Of a stretch of 64,000 nt of DNA, positions 1-14,190 are shown piece by piece. A model generated the notes under the pieces. The model saw only the letters and a program-made list of their open reading frames with translations. It had not been told where the DNA came from and searched no databases. Made by a program: the position numbers and the translations under genes. Source of the stretch: Haliotis asinina (Eukaryota > Mollusca > Gastropoda > Lepetellida > Haliotidae); assembly GCF_037392515.1 (NCBI RefSeq), contig NC_090283.1, forward strand, positions 14,142,501-14,206,500, read 5' to 3'. The first letter of the stretch is position 1; every line of letters starts with the position of its first letter.

Positions 1-645
1 GTGGGTCAGTTTACTGTACATACTTACATACATGACGTAGTGGATCAGTTTACTGTACACACATACATACTTGACGTAGTGGGTCAGTCTACAGTACACA
101 CTTAGATACATGACGTAGTGGGTCAGTCTACAGTACACACTTACATACTTGACGTAGTGGGTCAGTCTACAGTACACACTTACATACTTGACGTAGTGGG
201 ATAGTCTACAGTACACACTTACATACTTGACGTAGTGGGTCAGTCTACAGTACATACTTACATACATGACGTAGTGGGTCAGTCTACAGTACACACATAC
301 ATACATGACGTAGTGGGTCAGTCTACAGTACAAACTTACATACTTGACGTAGTGGATCAGTCTACTGTACACACTTACATACATGATGTACTGGATCAGT
401 CTACAGTACACATACATACATGACGTTGTGGATCCGTCTACAGTACACACTTACATACACGACGTAGTGGATCAGTCTACAGTACACACATACATGACGT
501 AGTGGATCAGTCTACAGCACACACTTACATACACGACGTAGTGGATCAGTCTGCAGTACACACTAACATACACGACGTAGCGGATCAGTCTAAAATACAC
601 ATTTACATACATGACGTAGTGGATCAGTCTACAGTACACACTTTG
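1..645. repeat. Minisatellite, ~39 bp unit
   Basis: About 16 diverged copies of a 37-39 bp unit containing CAGTCTACAGTACACACTTA and GACGTAGTGG. The array runs off the left edge. Short ORFs across it are repeat translation, not genes. Confidence 0.93.
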
Positions 646-660
646 TACACGCATTTGTAG

Positions 661-2945
<2,285 letters not shown>

Positions 2946-3625
2946 TTAGACCAGGACTTTACTAATGAGTGGTTTCTTGGTGTCAGACATGTGGATCTCC
3001 TCCCCACTGACTACCTTCATGTTTACTGTGTAGTGACTTGTTGGACAGACACTAAACACTGGGAGAAGATCCTGCATGAACTTCACATCAACCTTCCCTA
3101 AAACAACAGACCTGCCTACGTCAATAAATCCTATTCTACCCCTCCAGACATCCAACACAACGCTATAGTTGAGGGCAGCTTGTGTGCCGGGTGTGCCAGA
3201 CATTGTGTTTCTATGACACTTCCCCTGCTTCCCTGCTAGATACAACCTGGAACAGAGACGCCCCCGGTGTGTGTCACAGCATCCTACACCCACACACCAG
3301 GAGCGGCGATGCTGAGAAAAATATAACTCAGTGTCCACCTGGCTTTTCTTCCCTACCCCCACCTCTAGAACAGGCAACCACCCTCCATCCACCACACTCA
3401 CCCTGGTGTGGGCCTCCCAGTATCTTGTTGTGGGTAGGACAGGGGTGACAGCAGAGGGGGATGGGGGAAGGGGGATGGGAGTGGAGTTACATGTGCCGTA
3501 CAATCTCCGTAGTCTGCCACTGTTCCTGTGTTGTGTGTCGGGCCGCGAATTGACCAGCTCACCGTCTGTAGTAACATGGCACATGTCTGTGTTGGCTCGA
3601 CCAGCGTCCAGTTGGAGCTTAGGAC
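2946..3625 (-). CDS. Exon 8 of CARD-TRIM: B30.2/SPRY domain
   Basis: The terminal exon opens after TTTGCAG and codes 225 residues to a TAA stop. It has the PRY-SPRY pattern: RYWEAHTRV, a GW...LEVGVG strand, a central CVGVGCCDTH block, then LDVWRGRIGFIDVG and LLPVFSVC. The preceding small exon (5946-5893) supplies GYATLHNITEDRSVKFTI and connects it in phase to the B-box exon 3.6 kb upstream. SPRY domains recognise protein ligands and set target specificity in TRIM proteins. Confidence 0.85.
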
Positions 3626-6600
3626 CTGCAAATATAGATTTGTTATTTTATTGAGTTTAGCAACTGTATTTCATGCAAGATATCATTATATTGTTTGCCT
3701 CGTTTCCCGTGACTCCAAAACAGCCACTAAATGATTGACTGCCATTTTCGTCTATCTGTAAACACAACGACACTCGTGCGCTGGATAGTAATAATAATAA
3801 TAAAGTTTTACTATCAACATGGGTATTAAAACTGTTTCTCATATATTTCTACATGCACTGGTAAACAAATAAACCACGGTGTAAATACGTCTTTCACCCA
3901 AGTGTGTTTGACCTACAAATGTAGTCTGTTGTGACGGCTGCCAGAATTAGACACTACTGATGCCTAAATATGCAAATATTGTTCAACATCATTTCACAAT
4001 AAATCCATCACAATAGATATTCTAAAGTCATGTCACATAAAATAGTAAAGATTGAGACATGTAGTACTGCTGTTTGGCGATATTTTTACTTTTATGTGTT
4101 CAACAGACAGAACGTGAACCGGTAATTTCTACGTCAGCTTCAATGACACACAGTTTCGTGACGCTGCCTGTGTGGGGCGGTTAATTGTCCGGTCTAGTCT
4201 GTTGATCGAGATACGTCTTTGTGAATGATATGGACTATAAACAATTTGATTTAATAAATACCCTAATACAATCACTCACTGTGCACAGCATAACCATCAT
4301 CAATACAATATACAGTGAAATCTGTATAATCCGACACAAATGAAAAACTGTTGGATTATACAGAGCTTGAATTCTTTCCAAATAGTACCATACATTGTAA
4401 TTGGCTTATATCACGAAATTAATGCTTAATATTTTAGTGGTATATATAAGGAGAAAACAACAAATTCTATATTCTCATGCACATGTATATCATTGAATTT
4501 ATTGATGCGAGCCACATAATTAGCACTATGGCTAGGTGAGAAATGCGAGCCAGGTAATTAACACTATGGCTTGGTGAGAGATGCGAACCAGGTAATTAGC
4601 ATTATGGCAAGGTGGGAGATGCGAACCAGGTAATTAACACTATGGCTAGGTGAGAGATGTGAGCCAGGTAATTAACACTATGGCTTGGTGAGAGCTGCTT
4701 CTCTTCTTCAGATTGTTCACAAACTCTGTCACTTCAACCGACCTTGATGGTTATGTGGTTGGCCAAGTTTTGTAAAAACGTTGTGCTTTGTGTTAACAGT
4801 CGCAGATCATCCCGAAACATGGTGTCGACAGAGCCAGTGGACAGTCTCATTCCACCATCTAGCATTCACACTGAACAGGTAGTTGTTGTGAACAAGATAC
4901 TGGCCGCCACTGATGTTGTCTATGAACCTGATTTCTACAGTTGCATTCCCCATTGTGATGAAATTATTTGACTAAAGTTTGCCACATATACTGGTAATAC
5001 CTCCTCAGTGGCAGATCAAGTTAAAGATCAAGGTAATCTCACCAACTGAGCAATTTCTTGAATCCTCAAAAAAAGAATCACTTAATACCATATGGACGCA
5101 TCTCACTTTAATACAAATAACATTTTGGAGCAGCATGGACTTAGTGCTGTCAAAACACTAACCCTAGTCTCTGCTATGTGACAGACCTGTTTTTTTACAG
5201 AATCTGTCTAAGTGAGAGGACACCCATTGACCACTCAGCTTTTAAATAACGAAGATATAGACGTTCAGTTGGCCACTGACAGGTTGTTTGGCTAATTTCG
5301 CCCAATATGGAACGGTATGTCATATTTTACAGATTGATGATGTCATTGGCACTAGAAAGTGATGTCGGAAATCAGAATGTACAGAAATGATGATAATGTG
5401 GCAGAACGCTGCCCCCCAAATTATGTTGCAACTCACAGATTGGGGGACAATTCAGTTGTCGGATTATACAAAGTCCACTGTATATAAAACAAACGTTTAA
5501 TCTTTTTCTTATACTGAAACAGTCTGTCATCGAGCCTGTCTCTCCGAACCCATCAGTCGCCTTTAACGACAAGCATAGGGCACTGAGGAGCAGCCTTGTG
5601 ACACCCAACCTGTTATTGGCCTTCATTCAGTGAGTAACCAGTCAGCGATGCACCAAAATATTTAAGTGATATTTCTGATTAGGATATAAAACATGTCACA
5701 TCGGATATATCAGGGCTTTGTTTGACTACGTTATTTATCATCATGAAAAAAACGAAAGATATTATGTCTGATGTTGGATTTAGCAAAGTGCACGAAAAGC
5801 GCCATTAATGAAGTTTGTTTTCGAGCAACGCTTGAGTCTGCATCAGAGGTCTGTATTTCACAGCAAACCCATGATTATTAGAATTTACTTACAGATGGTG
5901 AATTTGACACTGCGGTCCTCTGTTATGTTGTGCAATGTGGCATAGCCTGTAAACCAGAGTTACAACATCACAATGGCACATCTGTTTCTGAACATTGATA
6001 AGATATAAAGTAAATGCAACATGATACCCCGTCTATGGATTGTGGTTAAAAAGCCTTTACATGATGTAATTCATACCACTGGGGGTCGGGGTGATGTGGG
6101 TATGCCAAAAGTTGATGTAAGTCGCCAGTGAGTAAGTCAGTGAGTTTAGTTTTGCGCCGCACTCAGAAATATTACAGCTATATGGCAGCGGTCTGTAAAT
6201 AATCGCGTCTGGGTCAGACAATCCATGACCAGTGATCAGCAGAATGAGCATCGATCTGTGCAGTTGGGAACCGATGCAATGTGTCGACCAAGTCAGCGAG
6301 GCTGACCACCCGATCCCGTTAGTCGCCTCTTACGACAAGCATGGTCGCCTTTTATGGGAAGTCTGGGTTGCTCAAGGCCTATTCTACCCCGGACTTTCAC
6401 GGGTTGCAAGTCTTTAGAGATACTTGTTGTACTATAAACAACGGTGTGATACACAGGCTGAAATCGTCAGCTTAAATTAACTAACCACTTCAACCACAAA
6501 GCTGTAGAAAGCGCAGTTTTCCTTTCAAGATGATTTACATTTCATAGTCTTGGAACATCAAGAGTCCTTGTCTTTATTTCGTGAAAAACCCTAATATAAG

Positions 6601-9600
6601 AAGCAGACATTACATTTCGTCATGAATTTGAGGGATTTTCAGGTCTAAATATTGTTGAATATCTTGTTCTATTACGGGAATTCATATGAAATGTAAAACG
6701 TTATCGTCAGCAAATGTCTCGACTTTCTTCTGAAAAGGAGATTTCATTGGGTCGTCAAGACACAACATCAGAGAAACATTAAGAACAGCTTGATGAAGAT
6801 CAATGAGGGTACCTGTTGCTAGCTAACAGGGAAAGCATGTCACGCCTTACTGGTAGAACGAAAATACATCAGAGTGCACATACCTTTCAAGGCAATACCA
6901 CGTAGAATTGCCTCACAAGGGTTGCATGCTCCGACTATGAGCTGAAAGTTATAGATATTGCTACATAAATACACGAAAACTGTCTCTATGTAACAACATT
7001 CACTTGATATTCTTCCATGTCATGTAGTTTATATTCAGAGGATGCATATTCATGCATTACTGAAAGTGTTAGCTAGTTTATCCAGGTCAATGCCTAGGTG
7101 AGACTGGAAGTGTTCATCTAAATACCATCATGTTACAAGAACATGCACTCAATTTAATTGGTGGAATGAACCCACGATCCACGGAAAAGTCCCTTGAAGC
7201 AAGAAGTGCATACTGAAGACCTGTTATCCAGAATTTACGCAGGAATGTTGGACGTACTTTTGTGACAATGTTATACACTTCCTCTGGTGTCAGCTGTTCA
7301 CGTTCCTGTGATCTCGCCATTCTGCTATCTAGTCCTTTGAGTTCTGTTCACAGACAAAATTATTCACATTGCCTTTGATATGAAGACGTTTACAGAAGAA
7401 TACCTGAATAGAACGCAACATTAAGTCGATAGAAAACACTTACATTTTCCTTGTTACGATTTAAGCACTGGGTTATTATATACTATTATATGTAAGTCTG
7501 AAATTTGCTTTTGTTCTTTGCTATGTATTTTCCCATCATGCATCATGGTGTGGCTATGTACCTGGGATGCAGCGACGTATGGTCTGATGAAGCTGCTGAC
7601 ACCTCTTTTCATGCATCTGAAACATCAACACTTGTATCAAACAGATCACTTGTGGGGCACAATATGTGTGTGTCTACATACATGTATCTTTTCATCCACC
7701 AACCATAAACACACACACACACATACACACACGCGCGCACACACACAATCATCACCCCACACTCCCATCCCACTCTATTTGCACGCGCACAAGCATACAT
7801 GCATACATACATAAACACACACAAACGTGCACGCACACATCCTTTTAAAAATATGTTCGTAATTTTGGAGACTACATGTAGTGTGTGATGACATCATACC
7901 ATGATTGTTTCTTGTTCTGTCCTTATCACCGTCATCAGCTCTGAAATAGAATACAGACCAGGCCAATTTGAAACGCATTTAATAATTGTCTCTTTTCAGC
8001 TTATATTCAAATGAGATCAGATGAAAGTATTATAATTCTTTGCATGCTTGGAACATTGATAAAGCTGATTAGGAAGTATTCTGATTTCTGTTATGCTATT
8101 TAAAGGTCACATGCAACGTAAAACACCGCTTTGCAGATTCTGGTACCTTTCGGTATGCACTTACCGAAACAAATCATCAAAATGCCATTTCAACCTTTAA
8201 AGTTGAGAAAAACGCGATGAAAAAAAGCCCGAGAAATAGAAGTTCAAACGTTTCACTAAATTTCCCCCAGCGCTGCGGGAAAAACTTGTTTCAACAGCTG
8301 TGCTGCGCTGCGCCCACAACGCATGCGCAGTGAGTAGGTTCGCGGAGCTTGAAACAGCATGCATACCCAGAGTATGAGGTCGTGAGCAGTGTGTTATCTT
8401 GGTTGTGTATACAAACAAGTAAATGATCAACTCGCTAAGTCAAAAAACTTGTTGATTGTGGTAAGCAGTCTCTGTCACAGAGAAAGTTCAATGTCTGGTT
8501 TATTCACACCTATATGTCTGCCTGTCTGTCTGCTAAAGACAACATGTCTGCCGTACACAGCTTCAATCACTGACCACATGCAATTTGAACATAACACCTA
8601 TCGGACTCTACGACATAAAGAAAATAAATTGATATATGACTCGTGCACCCGAGTCCCGTCTCTGCCACATTATGTAATTAGGCAGGTGTGGGACACATGA
8701 CATGTTTTTTATGTCTGTGGTTTGCAAACAAACTACATTCATTTTTTTCGGATGACTGGATGTGACGGAAACTGGTGCAAACTCTTGTCAGTTTCAAGTC
8801 CTGCTTTGTACTTGGACGAATGACAGATTCCAGCCACGCAGTAGTTTACCCTCTCTACTGCGATGATTTTTTATTGGATCGGGCGCAAATTCAGAGAATA
8901 TGTATTTTCAAAACCTAACATCTCTATATACATTCTTCAAGGATAGCATATGATTTTGTTTGACAAGTATATATGAATCCATACTGTACACAAACAAGAA
9001 GTTGTTATCCATAAAGAATCTTACTTTCTTTTGACTCGCTATACTCGCTATAACTGGGTTCGGTCTCCCGAGGGCTTCGTTTCGGGGGAAGTAAGCCCAA
9101 GTACACAATATTGCACTTTTTTGAATCGCGATTGTACTCTTATAATTTTGTTTATTTGATTTTTAAAAGCAGCAATGTATATTATATCTCATGAGTAAGT
9201 GATAAATATGTTTTAATTATGTTTGATTTTTTGCTTGCATGTGACCTTTAAATGAATGAATCATAAGAACAAATTGTCAGTTCTATTAGTCAAACGCTTC
9301 ACTGATCCAATCCTCATGAGTATTATGTAAATGTAATAGAATACAGACTTGACCAATGTAAAACGTAATCCATAACTGATTGCCACTTTTCAAGTAATGT
9401 TCACAATGATTATTAAACCGGTTGAAAGTATCGTATTCCTTTGCATGTGTGGAACATTAATATAGCTGATTAACAAGCAGTGTGTTTTAAGTAAGACTGC
9501 TCAAATGGGAGGAATCACAAAAGGCAAGGTTCAGTTAGTCAAGCGAGAGACTCTGGTCCATTCCTCGTTTTGATTATGTATTTACCTTGTGAGGTAGGTT

Positions 9601-12600
9601 GATAATCTGGCATATAATATTTGGTTAGACTTGAGGCGAGGGTACCAAATGTGGCGATGAGTTCCTCCAGAGCTCTCTGGCCTTGAGAGGAAAGGATGAT
9701 TCTCGTGTCTTGTGTGTTATCTTCTGGAAGCATCCACTCCAGATTTTCATTACATTTTATCTGCAGTACATCTGTGAGAGTAATGAGTTCCTCTCGTCTT
9801 GTAGATTCAAGTGTTCTCTGGGTGTAGTCTATCGCTGATACTATTGACGTATGAACGTCATGTAAGGAGTCAAGTTTCTCTTGAACCATTTCCTTTGGGG
9901 CTTGGAGACTCATTTGAATTTCCCGCATGAGTTGTCTCTGTCGATGAAGAAACTTTGCAGCAACAACTTTACAAACTTTAGTAACACCTTGCTCCAGTCT
10001 TTCCTGTGTCGCTACCAGTCGTCTTTGGTGACCCCTGACAGTTTTCACGCTGTTACCGACATATTTCAGTTTATCTTGTTGTTTTCTCACTTGCTCCTCC
10101 AGCTGACCCTTCGCTACGTCATATGCTTGATTCAGGTCTTCCTTCTGGTGCTTGTTGTGGGCCCCATGCACACATATAAGACAGACGGCCTTCTTACACG
10201 TGTGGTCATACAGCTGCAGCTTGTTCCCAGAGTGGTCTCTACAATTAGGTTCATTCATCCACTGCTTCACTGGGACGTTCTCTGCCTGGTTGATCGTAGT
10301 TACTCTGTGATTTCGATTCCGTTTCGGCGTGTCGTGGTGTTTATGGCACTCAGAGCAGAGCTTGTCATCACATTGGTGACAGTAAACCACAGCCTTTGCA
10401 TCATGATCTTCATCGATGTAGCTGCATTTCATCTCACCATCAACGTTGACTTTATATGCAGCTTCATTGCGTCTGACATGATCTATTGTTGTCTGCTTCA
10501 CGGTGAACTGACGGCCACAGGAAGGACAGTGTAAGCACTTCCTTTTCGTCTGTGTAGCTTGGTGATCAAGGCATGGCTTGCAGGCAGAATGAAGGCATGG
10601 CTTGCAGGCAGAATGAAGGCATGACAGAAGGCGAAGCTGTCTCTCATCACAGCAGGACACGACCGAAAACTGGCACATTGTCTCAGTGGAACCTAAAACC
10701 GTGCAAATGACACGAACCGTAGTTAGACACATATACTCACACAGTTTTGTAATTCCTTTTATTGTCTGGCAGGCAGGTTTGCGTGGTGGTGTTTGGTTTC
10801 CTGCCACACTACATATATAAATGACCGATTATTGGTCTGCCTACTGTACCTGCATGTTGGACTTGCTCTGTATTGTCCACCCTGTCTGGTGACCTTGGAA
10901 CACCCACTAGAGCATCAAATGCCTCCTGTTCTTCCCTCAGTGCCTGAAACGACAGATATCGCTGCATATCATTTGGCCTTGTTTTATTATGTTGTGCATG
11001 TACTGGTTCCTTTTTTATTTCATACGTTGTCCAGATTACGACCTACAGTACATTAAATTATCATCTACCCACCTTCTCCACTTTGTCACATTTTGCATGA
11101 GACAGCTGCAACTCACGGTTTAACTTTGACAATGCTGTCTTCACTGAAACGACAAAAATGCGAAGATGTACTTGTGCTGTTGCATCATTTATTTGTGTAT
11201 CTGTCCACTGAGTTGAATGGATAATAATAATAAAAAAAAATGCGAAGATTGAGCCAGATAGCAGTTTGTCGTCTTCTAGATATTTGGGATCATCTTTTGC
11301 AAATAGCTTCTTTTCTTTACCGAAATATTACAACCTGTAATATTGGGGATATCACCACTGACACTGACAATAGGAACTATATCTAAATGGCAAATAAAAA
11401 GTATGTTTTATTATTATTAGTAGTAGTATTTACTACGTTGTATTGACGACAATAAGTAAATGATGACATCATAATAAAGATGATCTCATTATCAACATAG
11501 GAACAATTAGGCTTGACATCGACATCGATGTATATTTTTGCCAACACATTCCCAGGAAGACAAATCTATATTCACAAGCACCAAGTTAGTTTGACTGTCG
11601 TGTGGGCTATCCCCCAATTCACGTACCCTAACGATCCCCAGAAGATCAGGTTAAAAATAGATGACGTGGTGATATACCCGATATGTCGCTAATGTGTTTT
11701 TGCCAGTGGTGAAACCCAGACAAAATCGTATTTTTTCAGTACACACGTAACACCATCTGGGCGCGGGCCGTTCCTGGTGTTGCCTGGCTGCGTCCATCCT
11801 GCCCCTCTATCGCTCCCACAATTCGCGATTGTGTCTGGTCATGTCTGCGATACGTGGTTGCATTTTACGATGTGTGGGTTTCTCTACGGGATTTTGTGTG
11901 CACATGCTTCTATTGTTGCCTTCAGATGCAATACTTTGACAAGGTCAATATACATGTCAAGTACACCCAGGACAAGAGTTACCACATTTGTTTGTTAGTA
12001 ATATATATTTTGTAATAAATAAGTATCAACTTACGTGTTTCAATTTCCTCGTCCTTCTTTGCTATCTCTGATATGTGTTCATCATTTTCATTCTTCATTC
12101 TTTCCTCCAGTTCAGCATGATCAACGTTGTTTTGTTCAAGTTGTTGTTCAAGTCCTTCTATCGTCTGAAAACAAAAGTGAGGGCCTAGAAGACAAGTAAA
12201 TACCGACTCCTTGTAAACAGACCACAGGATATTTCTTCCGATTGCACGTCTTATATAACATTCAAAGTTATTGACAGCATGGTTTGTGTTCACTCCCTTT
12301 GGGAAACACTAAAGGTGTGTTATCAGTTGCCAACTATTCCCAAGACAAAGGGCATTTAGGCCTTATAAGAATACATAATTGCCATCTATCATCACAACTT
12401 ACAGATTTCAAGTCAGGTATTTCTCCATCTTTTTTAGCAAGTTCTTTCTTGTACATAGCTTCCAGTTTGCTCTTGTTAACAAAGACGAGGTCTGTGTTAC
12501 CTGAAATTTAAAACAGTTTCCTGTTAAAGAAAGTGTAGGGCCCCATATTGACAATCATTCTGTGTTCACAAGGCCGGTTTACATGAGACCACTTTGCAAA

Positions 12601-13832
12601 AAGTCCAGACCTGAAACTTGTTGGGTCTGTATGGAGCATTTCAGGACGCTGTGTGCTTCAGAGAGTTACGCTGTACAGAATCTTGCTTACAGTGAACAAG
12701 TGGTCGACTGAAACAGACAGCCTGAACGACAGAAACAGGTTCTGCTTGAGGGACGACATCTTCAGTCCGTCATTCCATTATCGTAACTTTTGGAAACAAA
12801 AGCTTTAGTCAACGAATCGGAATACTGCTTGATACAGACGTTGTGGATGTTATGCGAGGCCCGAGTCATTTGTAATCATTTTGGCGTAAAGTGAAGCGTC
12901 ACTAAACTAACAATCTACAGCCATCATTTCAGGACGGATGAAGCACTGTCCCTCGTTCCTCGACTATTGCAGGAAGACATGAAGGGCGGATGGTCGACAT
13001 CATAGTCCTGGAATGTAAAGCACCTGTATAGGCTCATCAGGGAGGGGATGTAGACATTATAATCATGCCAAGCACATCAGCAATGCCGGTCAGTAAAATA
13101 TAAGGAACAACCTGTCCCAGGAAACATGCTGATCAGCAGTAGAGAGGTACTAGTAATCGCTGGTGGGTCGAGGATCATGTTGTTGCATTTAGGATTTCAC
13201 CAGCATTCGTTTAGAAGTCAGGTGGCACGACAAAAGACGAGGGGAGATGCTGGTGGGTGACACTGAAGGTGCCCAAATCCTCAAATATATGGACGTATCA
13301 GGCAATTGTCGCCAATGTTTTTATTCAAGACAGAACAGTGGTCATTACTACAACTTTTAATTTGCAGACTGACAGACCTAAGGTATCCACTGTATGCATA
13401 TCAAATGATACATATTTGACCGTGTTTATGTGTTACTTCACTTTATATGCTCACAATTCCTTTTCCTTGCTGCTTAGATGATTAGCAATATTTGTACGTA
13501 CATCAAGAAACCCAAGGAAGGTTTGCCTACCTGCTTCATTTGATGTATTATCAAAACTTGCCTTGATGAAAGGCTGTGTGGTGTCGAGGACAGCACAGAG
13601 TGTCTTGTAACCTTCTACTCCCTTCCTTTTAGCGTTTCCAACAGCATCTCACACGACACCTATCATAGTCTGCCTGTGTGAAGATACATTTCTCAAACAA
13701 GACATTCAGCACAGGGTCGACCTGCAGGTTCTCCTTCAGAAATGTATGAGTCTTCTGATTGCCACAAGTTGCATGGAAATTCTTTCTTCCACGTGCACTA
13801 GGCTGTTGTGTTTGAGCGTTTGAATCAAACAT
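2946..13832 (-). CDS. CARD-TRIM protein (CARD, coiled coil, RING-like, B-boxes, B30.2/SPRY)
   Basis: Eight minus-strand exons join with matching phases and GT-AG sites: 13832-13531, 12500-12403, 12164-12035, 11143-11073, 10943-10850, 10692-9586, 5946-5893, 3625-2946 (TAA stop). The product is about 844 aa. Residues ~25-95 look like a CARD (FLKENLQVDPVL, then TQADYDRC). Residues ~100-200 are charged coiled coil. Residues ~235-290 are a RING-like finger, followed by B-box 1 (CHQCDDKLCSECHKHH), B-box 2 (CRDH...CLIC...HNKH) and a second coiled coil. The last exon is a B30.2/SPRY (RYWEAH; LDVWRGRIGFIDV). TRIM proteins are usually ubiquitin ligases and often antiviral; CARDs mediate death-fold signalling, so an innate-immune role is inferred. 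Odd points: one extra base near 13650 shifts the CARD frame, and the RING has C-x2-S instead of C-x2-C as its first pair. The start codon (MFDSNAQ) is the most likely of several in-frame Mets. Confidence 0.85.
4313..5480. mobile_element. pogo/Tigger-like DNA transposon remnant
   Basis: Inverted ends CAGTGAAATCTGTATAATCC (left) and GGATTATACAAAGTCCACTG (right) resemble pogo/Tigger termini, and both are flanked by TA (4311-4312 and 5481-5482), the target duplication of the Tc1/mariner group. The 1.17 kb interior has no intact transposase; a 75-codon ORF at 4744-4971 might be decayed transposase C-terminus. It lies in the last intron of the CARD-TRIM gene. Confidence 0.75.
4540..4695. repeat. 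Short tandem array, ~44 bp unit
   Basis: About four copies of a unit containing AACCAGGTAATTA, CACTATGGCT and GGTGAGAGATG, nested inside the pogo-like element. Confidence 0.8.
6122..6402 (+). repeat. Interspersed repeat family A (abalone-type), near full length
   Basis: Starts with a GTGAGT-type head and GTTTTGCGCCGCACTCAG, passes through GTCTGTAAATAATCG and CGATCCCGTTAGTCGCC and ends at CACGGGT. The same ~280 bp sequence recurs about a dozen times in the window in both orientations. No polymerase III promoter is evident, so the class (SINE or other non-autonomous element) is unsettled. A degenerate scrap of the same family may lie at 5545-5590. Confidence 0.85.
7114..7320 (-). CDS. Unrecognised 68-codon ORF
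   Basis: The ORF starts MARSQEREQLTPEEVYNIV and has a non-repetitive, charged and aromatic composition (TKVRPTFLRKFWITG). It sits in the intron between exons 6 and 7 of the CARD-TRIM gene on the same strand. I do not recognise the family. It could be an unused exon, a transposase scrap or chance. Confidence 0.25.
   Translation of the reverse strand: MARSQEREQLTPEEVYNIVTKVRPTFLRKFWITGLQYALLASRDFSVDRGFIPPIKLSACSCNMMVFR
7705..7840. repeat. CA-rich low-complexity tract
   Basis: Interrupted (CA)n with ACACGCGCGC and CATACATACATA variants. Short ORFs here are artefacts. Confidence 0.85.
7941..8079. repeat. Left copy of a diverged direct duplication
   Basis: Shares ATAGAATACAGAC, TTTGCATG and GGAACATT.ATA.AGCTGATTA in the same order and spacing with 9334-9478. 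The pair brackets the TTAA-flanked element at 8104-9247. Confidence 0.65.
8104..9247. mobile_element. TTAA-flanked DNA element with AGGTCACATGC termini (Kolobok or piggyBac type)
   Basis: Left end AGGTCACATGCAACG and right end GCTTGCATGTGACCT are inverted and each abuts TTAA (8100-8103 and 9248-9251), which fits the TTAA duplication of Kolobok or piggyBac elements. The ends do not start with the CCY typical of piggyBac, so Kolobok-like is preferred. No transposase is seen in its 1,144 bp; it is non-autonomous. Confidence 0.75.
9334..9478. repeat. Right copy of the diverged direct duplication
   Basis: Counterpart of 7941-8079; see that entry. Confidence 0.65.
9586..10692 (-). CDS. Exon 6 of CARD-TRIM: RING-like finger, two B-boxes, coiled coil
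   Basis: This long exon (368 codons plus split codons) begins after an acceptor TTTTAG and ends at a donor read as CAAG/GTAAAT. An in-frame stop lies 45 bases past the donor (9539-9541), so unspliced reading would give a shorter TRIM lacking the SPRY. The RING-like part has LSCLHSACKPCL (C-x-H-x2-C-x2-C) and CPSC, but the first pair reads CQFS. The eight residues LHSACKPC occur twice in tandem, from a 24 bp duplication at about 10571-10618. Confidence 0.9.
12505..13530. other. Intron 1 of the CARD-TRIM gene
   Basis: Lies between the CARD exon donor (GAAGCAG/GTAGGC) and the acceptor of exon 2. I saw no further exon, RNA gene or recognisable transposon. Confidence 0.5.
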
Positions 13833-14008
13833 GGTGTGTTTTGCTTTTCGCTGTTTTTGACAATGTTTCATTTCAGCCAAACTCAAAGGATACTGCGTCA
13901 GTTGTTTCACTGCATGATCCAACATGTGCGACTTAATTATATAAGCCCACAAAAACTGATTTCTGCAGGTGTACATATGGAATAAATATGTAAAAGATCA
14001 GTCCAGAC

Positions 14009-14190
14009 ATGTTCGAGTTACGCAATGTGCCACCCTTCATGTACACAGACAGTCGTATGTTGCTATGAAGTGAACCCCAGATGTAACCTGTGTGGCATAT
14101 GTAAGGTAGTGTTGCCAAAACGTAAACCGAGTTTTAAAGCTGTATTGGCAATTGCATGTATACATGTTTCTTTAACTGGGGATCCTGGAC
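14009..14190. repeat. Unexpanded copy of a local duplication
   Basis: Begins ATGTTCGAGTTACGCAATG, contains one copy of ATGTAAGGTAGTGT and ends near CATGTTTCTTTAA. A second copy starts at 14803 with the same first 19 bases but carries a tandem expansion inside. Confidence 0.75.

Noticed and set aside
1-645. Regularly spaced repeats resembling a CRISPR array
   Set aside because: Units are contiguous without unique spacers, diverged, and in a eukaryotic genome; the same applies to the 18 bp and 32 bp arrays.
9881-10534. 217-codon plus-strand ORF
   Set aside because: Antisense shadow of the B-box exon, which has clear zinc-ligand motifs in its own frame.
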